Of a stretch of DNA of 64,000 nucleotides, positions 16,421 to 24,313 are shown piece by piece. The notes under the pieces are model-generated. The model worked only from the letters and a program-made list of their open reading frames with translations, had not been told where the DNA came from and made no database searches. The first letter of the stretch is position 1. The number at the start of each line of letters is the position of its first letter. The position numbers and the translations under genes were made by a program. This DNA is from Actinospica sp035552695 (GTDB lineage Bacteria > Actinomycetota > Actinomycetes > Streptomycetales > Catenulisporaceae): the NCBI RefSeq assembly GCF_035552695.1, contig NZ_DASZKT010000029.1:62001-126000 (forward strand), given 5' to 3'.

Positions 16421-17548
16421 GTGCTGCTCGGCGCGCTCCAGGCGTACTACGGCCCGTCAATCCCGGCGCTGCGGACCCGCTTCGGTCTCGCGCCCTCGGG
16501 AGCGGGCCTCGCACTGAGCATGTTCTACGGCGGCGCGGTCGCCGGAGTGCTGGTCGGCGGCACGATGCACCGTCGCCTGCGCAACGGCCGGCTGCTGCTC
16601 ACGTCATTCCTGGTGATGGCGGCGGGCGGGCTCGGCTTCGCGCTGGCCGGGAGCTGGCCTCTCGCACTGGCCGCGAGCCTGATCAGCGGGTTCGGCGCGG
16701 GTGGCATGGACTACGGGCTGAATCAGCTGTTTTCCATCGGATTCGGCCGGCGCAGCCCCGCGATGCTCAGCATCCTCAACGCGCACTACGGCGTCGGCGC
16801 GGTCGCCGGGCCACTGCTGATCAGCGTGCTCGGCGCGCGCGACTATCCGTACGCGTTCGCCGGGACCGCCGTGCTCCTCGTGGCGACGGGGCTCGTCCTG
16901 CGAACGGTCGGGGACGGCGAAAGCGCGCGCGAAGCCGCGACGGAACGCCGATCGATCAGCACGACCCGGATCCTCGCACCGATCGTCATCGCGTTCCTCG
17001 CGCTCTACGCCCTCCAGGTCGCCGTCGAGACCGGAGTCGGCGCGTGGGAGCCGACGTACCTTCAGCTCCTCGGCCGCGGGCCGGAATACGCGGCGAACGC
17101 GACGTCCGGGTTCTGGCTGATGCTCACCGTCGGGCGCTTCCTCGTCGCGCCGTTGATGCTGCGCTGGAGCGAGCCGACGATCGTCTGCGTGAGCTGCATC
17201 GGGACCACGGCGTGTCTGGCGCTCGCGGCCCTCCCGTCGCTCGCGCCGTACGCGCTGGCCGGGGCGGGACTGTTCAACGCGCCGGTCTTCCCGGCCGGGC
17301 TGCCCTGGCTGAACCGTGCGGCGGCGGACGTGCGCTGGGCCGCGACGGCGGCGATCCTCGCGGCGAACGTCGGCGGCGTGGCCGCCGGACCGTTGCTGGG
17401 CCTGGCGATCGAGGTGTTCGGCGGCGGCTCCGTGGCGTGGTCGCTGACCATCGCCTCGACGGTCTGTGTCACGCTCGCGGTCTGGCTGCGCCGCGCGACC
17501 GGGGCAACTGCGATCGGCACGACTGTCGAGCCGTCAGCACTCGCCTGA
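16421..17548 (+). CDS. MFS transporter with unclear start
   Basis: This protein of about 375 residues has eleven or so membrane segments and MFS loop motifs such as GGTMHRRLRNGRLLL. The first helix looks cut. Translating back from GTG 16421 gives a good continuation (TTATVAACAGF) to about 16382, but no ATG, GTG or TTG lies in frame before the stop at 16337-16339. Either GTG 16421 is used and helix 1 is shortened by about 10 residues, or the true start has been lost. Its 3' end overlaps the convergent MarR gene by 15 bases. Confidence 0.8.
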   Translation: MLLGALQAYYGPSIPALRTRFGLAPSGAGLALSMFYGGAVAGVLVGGTMHRRLRNGRLLLTSFLVMAAGGLGFALAGSWPLALAASLISGFGAGGMDYGLNQLFSIGFGRRSPAMLSILNAHYGVGAVAGPLLISVLGARDYPYAFAGTAVLLVATGLVLRTVGDGESAREAATERRSISTTRILAPIVIAFLALYALQVAVETGVGAWEPTYLQLLGRGPEYAANATSGFWLMLTVGRFLVAPLMLRWSEPTIVCVSCIGTTACLALAALPSLAPYALAGAGLFNAPVFPAGLPWLNRAAADVRWAATAAILAANVGGVAAGPLLGLAIEVFGGGSVAWSLTIASTVCVTLAVWLRRATGATAIGTTVEPSALA

Positions 17549-18082
17549 CTCCCCGAGCATCTCGAAGGCCTCGAGCAGTCCGGTCATCCGCTGCTCTCCG
17601 AGGCGGCCGAGGAAGCGGTCGCGCAGGGCGTCGGCGAGGATGCGCGCGGCGTTGGTCGCGGCGCTCTCCCCGGCGTCGGTCAGCTCGGCGAGGATGACGC
17701 GGCGGTCGGCCGGACCGGCGCGCCGCTCGACCAGGCCCATCGCGGTCAGCCGGTCGACCAGCTTCGTCGTCCCGGCGGTGGAGAAGTTGAGCAGCCGGGA
17801 GACCTCGTTCATCGGCGCGCGCCGCTCCGCCACGCCGTGCAGGTGCCAGAGCACCCGGAACTCGGCGGCGGCGAGTCCGCCGCTGCGTTCGACCTCGGCG
17901 AGCATGCCCGCGGTGACGTTCTGCATCCCGGAGTAGAGCTGGAACCAGGCGCGCAGCACCTCGTCGTCCGAGGCCGCCGCGCTCGGACAGGTCGCCCCGG
18001 GACTCGACCCGGGCGTCGACCCGGAGTCCGCCGTCGCTGTTGATTCCTTCACCTTGCCAAGCTTAGCCGAGCCGGTTAACAT
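17534..18082 (-). CDS. MarR family transcriptional regulator
   Basis: This 182-residue protein has a winged-helix core with LAAAEFRVLWHLHGV, MNEVSRLLNFSTAGTTKLVD and the wing ERRAGPADRRVILAELTDAG. The first 40 residues are disordered (Ser/Pro/Thr-rich), so an in-frame GTG near 18052 could be the true start. It is divergent from a YceI gene with a palindrome between them. In many actinobacteria a MarR regulator of this type pairs with YceI and responds to oxidants or phenolics. Confidence 0.85.
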   Translation of the reverse strand: MLTGSAKLGKVKESTATADSGSTPGSSPGATCPSAAASDDEVLRAWFQLYSGMQNVTAGMLAEVERSGGLAAAEFRVLWHLHGVAERRAPMNEVSRLLNFSTAGTTKLVDRLTAMGLVERRAGPADRRVILAELTDAGESAATNAARILADALRDRFLGRLGEQRMTGLLEAFEMLGESGEC

Positions 18083-18097
18083 TTCGCCAGCAAGATA

Positions 18098-18116
18098 ATA
18101 TCTAGCTAGTAGATAT
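18098..18116. promoter_or_regulatory. MarR-type operator candidate
   Basis: ATATCTA and TAGATAT are perfect 7-base arms around GCTAG, an AT-rich palindrome in an otherwise GC-rich region. It lies between the MarR start (18082) and the YceI start (18134), just before the YceI ribosome binding site. It probably mediates repression of both genes by the MarR protein. Confidence 0.75.
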
Positions 18117-18133
18117 CCGGAAAGGTGATCTCC

Positions 18134-18640
18134 ATGCCCGCGCCCCTCTCAGGCTCCTTCACCCTCGACGCCGCGCGCAGTTCAGTCCGCTTCAAGCACA
18201 AGTCGATGTGGGGCCTGGTCACCGTCAAGGGCGGCTTCGCCGGGATCCGTGGCGGCGGCGCGGTGGCCGAGGACGGCTCGGGTTCGGGGACGCTCGTCGT
18301 CGAGAGCGCGACGCTGGACACGAAGAACTCCAAGCGCGACACGCACCTGCGCTCGCAGGACTTCTTCGACGTCGCGCAGTTCCCCGAGATAACTTTCTCC
18401 GGGACGCGGATCACCCCCGCCGCGGATGGGACGGCGCAGGTCGAGGGCGAGCTGACGGTGCGTGGCACGAGCCGGAAGCTGACGTTCCCGGTAAGCGTGG
18501 AGACGCACGACGCGGATTCGGTCTCCGTGCAGGGCGAGGTGAAAATCTCCCGCCACGACTACGGCATGGGCTGGAATCAGATGGGCATGCTGACGGGCAC
18601 GGCGACGATCGTGCTCGACCTTCGCTTCACCGCCGCCTGA
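18134..18640 (+). CDS. YceI family protein (second copy)
   Basis: This 168-residue YceI barrel protein has SGSFTLDAARSSVRFKHKSM, KRDTHLRSQDFFDVAQFPEI, and HDYGMGWNQMGMLTG near the end. It lacks a signal peptide. GGAAAGG at 18119-18125 supports ATG 18134. It has diverged clearly from the copy at 6032 and has its own MarR-type control. The likely role is binding a hydrophobic isoprenoid or fatty ligand. Confidence 0.92.
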   Translation: MPAPLSGSFTLDAARSSVRFKHKSMWGLVTVKGGFAGIRGGGAVAEDGSGSGTLVVESATLDTKNSKRDTHLRSQDFFDVAQFPEITFSGTRITPAADGTAQVEGELTVRGTSRKLTFPVSVETHDADSVSVQGEVKISRHDYGMGWNQMGMLTGTATIVLDLRFTAA

Positions 18641-18718
18641 CGCCCCACCAGAAACACCGAACGCTCCCGTACGGCGCGCCTGCAGCACAAAACGGCGCCA
18701 ACGGGCATACTCGCCGTC

Positions 18719-19498
18719 ATGGAGCTAATGGTGCAGACGGGCGGTGGCGAGGTCTGGGTCCGAGACAGCGGCGGCGAGGGTATTCCCGTCGTCCTCCTGC
18801 ATCCCGGCTGGGGCGACTCGGGAATCTGGGACGAGATAGCCGGCGAGCTGGAGGATCAGGCGCGCGTCGTGCGCTACGACTCGCTCGGCTACGGCGAATC
18901 CTCGGCCCCGACCAAACGCTACACGGCGGTCGACGAACTGCGCGCGGTGCTCGACCAGCTCGGAGTGGCGCGCGCGGTGCTGGCCGGGCACAGCGGCGGC
19001 GGCGCGACGGCGCTGAGCCTCGCGGTCGCCGAGCCGGACCGGGTCGCCGAACTGCTGCTGCTCGCCCCGGGCGTCTCGGGCTATCCGTGGCCGGCCGACG
19101 ACCCGTTCATGACCGAGATGACGGCCGCGGCCCAGGCGAAGGACGTGGAGAGCGCGGTCGAGATAGGCCTGCGCACCTGGGCGCGGGCCGGGGCCGGCGA
19201 GGCCGTCGAGACGCAGATACGCAGCGCCATCGCCGGAATGGAGCGGCAGGCGCCGTATCTCGACGAGGACCCGCCGGTCTACGAGCGGCTCGGCGAGATC
19301 GGGACCCCGGCCACCATGTTCGTCGGCGACCTCGAATACCCGATGGCCGTGGACTGCTGCCGGGCGATCGCCGAGCGCCTCCCGTCCTGCCGCGTGCTGA
19401 ACATCCCGGGCAGCGACCACATGATCCCGCTCCGCGCGGCCGGCGCCGTGGCCGAACTCGCGCTCATGGCGGTGAACGCGGCGGAGACGCCGGCCTAG
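18719..19498 (+). CDS. Alpha/beta-hydrolase
   Basis: This 259-residue protein has the oxyanion segment LLHPGWGDSGIW, the nucleophile elbow LAGHSGGGAT, and the acid in FVGDLEYPM. The catalytic His lies in GSDHMIP. The fold is standard for esterases, lipases and C-C hydrolases; the substrate is unknown. It has no signal peptide and no obvious partner. Confidence 0.88.
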   Translation: MELMVQTGGGEVWVRDSGGEGIPVVLLHPGWGDSGIWDEIAGELEDQARVVRYDSLGYGESSAPTKRYTAVDELRAVLDQLGVARAVLAGHSGGGATALSLAVAEPDRVAELLLLAPGVSGYPWPADDPFMTEMTAAAQAKDVESAVEIGLRTWARAGAGEAVETQIRSAIAGMERQAPYLDEDPPVYERLGEIGTPATMFVGDLEYPMAVDCCRAIAERLPSCRVLNIPGSDHMIPLRAAGAVAELALMAVNAAETPA

Positions 19499-19593
19499 CG
19501 ACTGTCGGGAAGCCCGCCCGATTTAACTCGTTCGGTTGATCTAACGCACCGAATGTCGGGAGTGCCGGAAATCTGATGGCATGATCCTTTGAC

Positions 19594-20247
19594 ATGTCAG
19601 GTCTTCGCAAAGCACTGCAGGGTACGGCCTCTGCCACGGGCGAGCTGTTGATCACGCTCGGATTGCTGGTGGGACTTTACATCCTCTACCTGCTGTTCTG
19701 GACCGGGATCGTCGCGCGCGCCGAGGCGCACACCGACCTGTGCACGCTGCGGCGCGAGTGGGCGGCCTCGGTGAGCGTGCAGCCGCGGACGGCGCAGCCC
19801 TTCGCGACGATCCAGATCCCGCAGATCCGCAATCCGGAGGTCTGGCCGATCCTGGACGGCACCCAGCAGACGGAGCTGAGCCAGGGCGTCGGCTGGTACC
19901 CGGCGAGCGACCTGCCGGGGCAGCAGGGCAACTTCGCCGTGGCCGCGCACCGGCGGACCTGGGGCGACATGTTCCGCTACCTCAACGAGGTCAAGGCCGG
20001 CGACACGGTGATCGTGCAGGACGGGAACACCACGTACACCTACCGCGTCATCGAGAACCCGGTCTACGTGCCCGCGAATCAGGGCGACGTGCTGGATCGG
20101 GTCCCCGGACACTCGGGGCTGGCGAAGCCGGGCCGCTACATCACGCTGACGACCTGCGACCCGGTGTACGACGCGTTCCGCCGCCTGATCGTGTTCGGCG
20201 AGCTGGTCTCGCGGCAGACGGTGCAGCAGGTCTCGAAGGCCTGCTGA
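19594..20247 (+). CDS. Class E sortase
   Basis: This 217-residue membrane protein has one N-terminal transmembrane helix (residues 17-40) and an extracellular sortase barrel. The catalytic residues are His119 (VAAHRR), Cys188 (TLTTCDP) and Arg196 or Arg197 (AFRRLIVFGEL). Class E sortases attach LAXTG-bearing proteins such as chaplins to the wall. No clear LAXTG substrate is encoded nearby; the frameshifted surface protein at 3391 has only a degenerate LSSGGN. It is transcribed alone. Confidence 0.92.
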   Translation: MSGLRKALQGTASATGELLITLGLLVGLYILYLLFWTGIVARAEAHTDLCTLRREWAASVSVQPRTAQPFATIQIPQIRNPEVWPILDGTQQTELSQGVGWYPASDLPGQQGNFAVAAHRRTWGDMFRYLNEVKAGDTVIVQDGNTTYTYRVIENPVYVPANQGDVLDRVPGHSGLAKPGRYITLTTCDPVYDAFRRLIVFGELVSRQTVQQVSKAC

Positions 20248-20301
20248 CCCGCGGTCAGCCGCCGGCCGGGCTGCCGGGTCAGACCGGCGGCAGCCCGCGG
20301 G

Positions 20302-20850
20302 TCACGCGGCCGGGGAACTCGTCGCGCTGACGATCGTGCCGCCGAGCGCCGAGCTGACCTGCTGCGCGTACGCGGTGTCGTCCGGCACGAGCACGACCCA
20401 GTTCCGGCCGACCACGGCGCGCTCCGACTTGCCGCTGATCAGCAGTCCCGAAGCCTGCGAGGACGTCAGCAGGGTCGCATAGGTGAGCGCGTCGGTGTGA
20501 TTGTCGAACACGGTCGCGGTGACGGAGCTGCCGGATGAGGACGAGCCGGACGACGCGATCGTGCACGCGGCCACGCTCTGCAGGCCCGGCGCCTTGAGGT
20601 TCGTGTCGTCGCTGTTCGAGACCGGCGTGCACGGATGACCGGCCGTCCTCAGGGCGCTGATCACGTCGGAGCCGGACGAGTAGCTGCCGCCGTCGGAGGG
20701 CTTCGCCGAGGCGGTGCCGGAGACGCCGGTCGTCGATCCCGGGCCCGGCTGAGCCTGTGAGGAAGAGCTCGTACAGGACGCGAGCGCGAGTGCGAGCGTC
20801 GCGGCGGTCACAGCGCACGCCGCGGCACCGCGGTTGGATATCGAACGCAT
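20302..20850 (-). CDS. Putative lipoprotein of unknown function
   Basis: This 182-residue protein has a lipoprotein signal peptide with lipobox LASC (cysteine near residue 26). A Ser/Gly-rich linker and a small domain with two cysteines (GHPCTP, VAACTI) follow, possibly a disulfide. I do not recognise the domain. It converges on the sortase gene, with 54 bases between stops. It is predicted to be anchored on the outer face of the membrane. Confidence 0.8.
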   Translation of the reverse strand: MRSISNRGAAACAVTAATLALALASCTSSSSQAQPGPGSTTGVSGTASAKPSDGGSYSSGSDVISALRTAGHPCTPVSNSDDTNLKAPGLQSVAACTIASSGSSSSGSSVTATVFDNHTDALTYATLLTSSQASGLLISGKSERAVVGRNWVVLVPDDTAYAQQVSSALGGTIVSATSSPAA

Positions 20851-20994
20851 CGGGCCTCCCGGCTAGTCCAGAAGCGGTTCGCTTCGGCAGAGGGTACTCG
20901 CGGGTAACTTCGCTGGGAAGGACCAATCGGAAATGCGGATCGTCAGACCGGCGCCGATGCTTCGGCATCCTGCTCAGTCTGCTGCCGTGCGCGC

Positions 20995-21633
20995 TCAAGC
21001 CTCCGGCTCAGAACTCGGCCCAGCATTCCTGAAGAGCCTTTGGAGCTGCGGCAGGAAGGCCTCGCGGAAGGCGGCCGGATCCGCGCCGTACGAGCCGCGT
21101 ACCAGTTGCGGAAGGGCGACCGGGGTCATCATCGCGGCCCAGGACACGATCATGATGAATTCGGCGTCGTACTCGGACGTGAGTTCCCCGTCGCGCTGGC
21201 ACCGGCGGATGTCTTCGAGTACGGACTCAGTGTCTGTGTCAGTGTCGTTCTCGTCGTCGGGCTGGTCGTCGGGCTGGTCGTCGAGCGCCTGCCAGAGCAG
21301 CAGCCGGGCGCGAGCGGGGTTCTCCAGGATCGTGTCGAGGTATCCCTCGAGCCGCTGCGCGTACGGCACGTCGTCCGGCGCGATGCGGGCCTCCTCGGCC
21401 AGCCACTGCTTGCGCAGCGCGTCGTAGAGCCCCTGCTTGCCGTCGAAGTAGTACGAGATCAGCTGCTGGTTGAGCCCGGCCCTGGCGGCGATGCTGACGA
21501 CCCGGGCGCCGGCGAAGCCCTTCTCCCCGAACTCCTCGACCGCCGCGGCCAGGATCTTCTGCCGGCTGCGCTCCGCGTCGCGCTGCCGCTCGCCCGGCTC
21601 GGGCGCCCGCCGCGGCCGCTTCTCGCTGCTCAT
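20995..21633 (-). CDS. TetR family transcriptional regulator
   Basis: This 212-residue protein has an N-terminal TetR helix-turn-helix (AAVEEFGEKGFAGARVVSIA, then GLNQQLISYYFDGKQGLYDA). An all-helical ligand domain follows. The middle holds an acidic low-complexity insert, QPDDQPDDENDTDTDTES, encoded by 12-bp tandem repeats around 21250-21290. It starts 10 bases after the DUF2277 stop, so the two may be cotranscribed. Its target is unknown. Confidence 0.88.
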   Translation of the reverse strand: MSSEKRPRRAPEPGERQRDAERSRQKILAAAVEEFGEKGFAGARVVSIAARAGLNQQLISYYFDGKQGLYDALRKQWLAEEARIAPDDVPYAQRLEGYLDTILENPARARLLLWQALDDQPDDQPDDENDTDTDTESVLEDIRRCQRDGELTSEYDAEFIMIVSWAAMMTPVALPQLVRGSYGADPAAFREAFLPQLQRLFRNAGPSSEPEA

Positions 21634-21643
21634 GCGCCCGAGT

Positions 21644-21865
21644 CTAGGCGGACGCCGGCGCGGGCCTGACTTCGAGTTCGTCCAGCAACTGCTGCGTCGC
21701 GGCGGCCACGGCCTCGACGGCGGCGTCGAAGGCGGCGCGGTTGCGAGCGGACGGGGCGCGGAAGCCGGAGATCTTGCGGACGTACTGCAGCGCGGCGGCC
21801 TGCACGTCCTCGGGGCCGACTTCGGTCGCCATCGGCGGGCGGAGGGTCTTGATGCTTCGGCACAT
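21644..21865 (-). CDS. DUF2277 family small protein
   Basis: This 73-residue protein begins MCRSIKTLRPP and continues DVQAAALQYVRKISGFRAPS, the signature of DUF2277. The family is widespread in actinobacteria, about 70-90 residues long, and uncharacterised; the N-terminal MCRSIK is strongly conserved. It is directly followed by the TetR gene. Confidence 0.9.
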   Translation of the reverse strand: MCRSIKTLRPPMATEVGPEDVQAAALQYVRKISGFRAPSARNRAAFDAAVEAVAAATQQLLDELEVRPAPASA

Positions 21866-21912
21866 AAGGGCAGTCTCCCTCGCGCCACCGACAACGGGCC
21901 ACCGGCAAACGG

Positions 21913-22386
21913 CTAGAGCGCGACGGCCAGCAGCGGCAGCACGCGTCCCTCGACGGCACCGGAGGGCACCCCGCCGATCCGTACCGCGCCCTTGGCCAGG
22001 TAGAACGGCTCGGCGTTCGGGTCCGCGGCGATCGTGAGGCGGTGGAATCCGAGTCCGAGGGCCATTTCGGCAAGGTGCGAGTAGAGCGCGCCGCCGACGC
22101 CCGTGCCGATCGCGGGCGGGTCGACGAAGAGCATGCCGAGCTCGCCGGCCGGGGGCTCGCCCTCGATCGTGCCGAAGCCGAGGAGCCGGCCGTCGTTCTC
22201 CGGCTCCCGGGAGACCGCGACCTGCGTGCGCCGATGCACGATCTGCTCGGGCGAGAGCGTCAGCTCCTGCCGGGACGCCTCCAGGAAGGCCGCGTCGTAG
22301 CCCCAGTGTGCCTTCGAGCGCAGCGCGAGCGCGCTGAGCTGCGCGGCCTCGTCGGGCCGGGCCGCGCGGATCGCGAAGTCTGTCAT
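21913..22386 (-). CDS. GNAT family N-acetyltransferase
   Basis: This 157-residue protein has a GNAT fold with IRAARPDEAAQLSALALRSK, ELGMLFVDPPAIGTGVGGAL (acetyl-CoA loop), LTIAADPNAEPFYLAKGAVR and a final beta strand. The substrate is unknown. It lies between the hydrolase at 22424 and DUF2277, all on the same strand with short gaps, so a four-gene run ending with TetR is possible. Confidence 0.9.
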   Translation of the reverse strand: MTDFAIRAARPDEAAQLSALALRSKAHWGYDAAFLEASRQELTLSPEQIVHRRTQVAVSREPENDGRLLGFGTIEGEPPAGELGMLFVDPPAIGTGVGGALYSHLAEMALGLGFHRLTIAADPNAEPFYLAKGAVRIGGVPSGAVEGRVLPLLAVAL

Positions 22387-22423
22387 TCGCTCAGCGTACG
22401 TCCGATAAGCGGCGCCGGCCCGG

Positions 22424-23188
22424 TCACGCGCCGAGCAGCTTGGTGAGTTCGGCGACCGTGCGGAGCCAGGAGGCGTGCGCGGGCTCGATCAGCTCGAAGT
22501 GGCCCATCCCGTCGAACGCGGCCAGTTCGGCGGAGTCGCCGCCCGCCCGCGCCGCCGCGACGTAGTCGACGCCCTGCTGGAACGGGACGCGGTCGTCCGC
22601 GTCGCCGTGCACGACCAGCTGATGCACGGACGGGCCGAGCGGCAGGATCTCGATCGGCGAGGCGAGCGCGTAGTCGGGCACCTCGACCGGCAGGCCGCCC
22701 ATGAACTCCACGGCCGCCGGGAGCCGGCCCTCGCCGCCGTCCAGCTCGGCCAGCGCCGCGGCGCGCAGGTCGGCGATCCCGGCCTGGGAGACGACGAGGC
22801 GCACCGGGGTCGGTGCGTGGCGCGCGGCCCACAGCGCGAGGTGGCCGCCCGCGGAGTGGCCCACGAACGCGAGCCGGCCGACGTCCAGCCGCTCCGCCGT
22901 CGCGCGGAGCGCCGCGACGGCGTCCTCGCAGGTCCCGGGCCAGCCGCCGCCCGCTTCGCCCAGCCTCCGGTACTCGACGTTCACCGCGACGAAGCCGCGC
23001 GCGACCAGATCGCGCGCCAGCGGCTCCATCAGCGTTCGGTCCCAGGGCAGCCGCCAGAACCCGCCGTGGATGAGCACCACGACCGGGCGCGGACCGTCGG
23101 CCTCCGGCCGGTGGATCTCAATGAATTGCGACGGATGGTCCCCGTAGGCGACCTGGTCCGCGGTCGCTCGATCTGATGAATTCGGCAT
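22424..23188 (-). CDS. Alpha/beta-hydrolase, HGG-type (arylformamidase-like)
   Basis: This 254-residue protein carries VVLIHGGFWRLPW (HGG oxyanion hole), GHSAGGHLALWAA (nucleophile Ser), VVHGDADDRVPF (Asp) and MGHFELI (His). The HGG-W arrangement resembles HSL-type esterases and kynurenine formamidase. No other kynurenine gene is nearby, so the substrate is uncertain. ATG 23188 is preferred over an upstream in-frame start at 23296 that overlaps the divergent gene. Confidence 0.85.
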   Translation of the reverse strand: MPNSSDRATADQVAYGDHPSQFIEIHRPEADGPRPVVVLIHGGFWRLPWDRTLMEPLARDLVARGFVAVNVEYRRLGEAGGGWPGTCEDAVAALRATAERLDVGRLAFVGHSAGGHLALWAARHAPTPVRLVVSQAGIADLRAAALAELDGGEGRLPAAVEFMGGLPVEVPDYALASPIEILPLGPSVHQLVVHGDADDRVPFQQGVDYVAAARAGGDSAELAAFDGMGHFELIEPAHASWLRTVAELTKLLGA

Positions 23189-23230
23189 CACGCGCAGAGT
23201 ACCGGGCTCCGGATAGGCCGTTAGAGATCC

Positions 23231-24313
23231 GTGCGCGCCGACAACCGAACACCACTCCCCCAGCAGATGCACGGCGAAGTCCGGATCGTCTATCACGCCG
23301 ACGGCTCGGCCACGGTCAACGGCGTGCCCGTGGCGGTCGAGCCGGGCCGGGACGTGCGGGACGCGGCATATCAGGCGGCGGTCGAACTGGTGGCGTCCTC
23401 GGGGATCACGGATCCGATTCCGGCGACGAGCGTCGAGCCGGACGGCGCGGCGTATCAGGTGACGCTGTATCCGACCCGGACCGTGCTCGCTGCGGACGCG
23501 GCCGTGGCCGGCGCGGCGGGCCTCGCGGGCTCAGCGGGGGCCGGCGGAGTCGGCGCGGCGAGTGCGCTCAACCGGGTACGCCGCGCCTGGTACCGCCCGA
23601 CGCTGAGCGTGAGCTGGCTGGCCGCGGCGGCGTGCGCATGCGTGCTGCTGTCGGTGCTGGCCACGGTGCTGTTGCGGGAGAACGGTCCGTCGGTCGTGCG
23701 GCTGTCGGTGGACACGGAGAACGACCCCGGCCACTCCTCCGCGGCGCGGACGACGGGCCGGGCGATCGCCACGGCGCCGGGCGTCATGAGTACGGCGTCC
23801 ATCAGGGCATTGGCGAAGAAGGCGGCCGCGGCCGAGCCCAGCCTCTCGCCGACCCCAGTGCGGCCGCACGCGAGCACGGCGCCCGTCCCCGGCATCGGAG
23901 TCCAGCCGACGACCGGTCTGCCGCCCGAACCGCAGCCCTCGAAGACCGTTCCGACGCCCACACCCACGCGGAGCCCCAAGCCCACACCGACGCCCTCCAG
24001 CGCGAAGCCCGTCGCCGTCACGAATCTGACCCTGGCCCTGGTCGGCGGGGACGACACGGACCAGAGCATCGCGTTCGTCGCCACGGCCTCGACGAACAGC
24101 ACGGCGCCGGTCACGCTGACCTACACGTACGCCGGGAGCAAGGGCCGCGCTCCCGTCACCCAGACCGTGCCCCTGTCCGGACACACCGACTACGTGATCG
24201 CGGACCTGATCCCGGCTCAGCCGTACTGCGGCGGCCCGGTGACGATGACCGTCTCGACGTCCCCCACGGCGAAACCCGGCAGCGTGACCGAGACGACTCA
24301 GCCCGGCTGCTGA
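23231..24313 (+). CDS. Single-pass membrane protein with Pro/Thr-rich linker
   Basis: This 360-residue protein is of unknown family. It has a cytosolic N-domain of about 120 residues (EVRIVYHADGSATVNGVPVA), then a transmembrane helix (LAAAACACVLLSVLATVLL) near residue 140. An extracellular Pro/Thr/Lys-rich linker follows, and then a beta-rich domain of about 90 residues ending in Cys. It resembles actinobacterial envelope proteins with fibronectin-like tails. GTG 23231 is used. Its last 16 bases overlap the convergent MFS gene. Confidence 0.7.
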   Translation: MRADNRTPLPQQMHGEVRIVYHADGSATVNGVPVAVEPGRDVRDAAYQAAVELVASSGITDPIPATSVEPDGAAYQVTLYPTRTVLAADAAVAGAAGLAGSAGAGGVGAASALNRVRRAWYRPTLSVSWLAAAACACVLLSVLATVLLRENGPSVVRLSVDTENDPGHSSAARTTGRAIATAPGVMSTASIRALAKKAAAAEPSLSPTPVRPHASTAPVPGIGVQPTTGLPPEPQPSKTVPTPTPTRSPKPTPTPSSAKPVAVTNLTLALVGGDDTDQSIAFVATASTNSTAPVTLTYTYAGSKGRAPVTQTVPLSGHTDYVIADLIPAQPYCGGPVTMTVSTSPTAKPGSVTETTQPGC

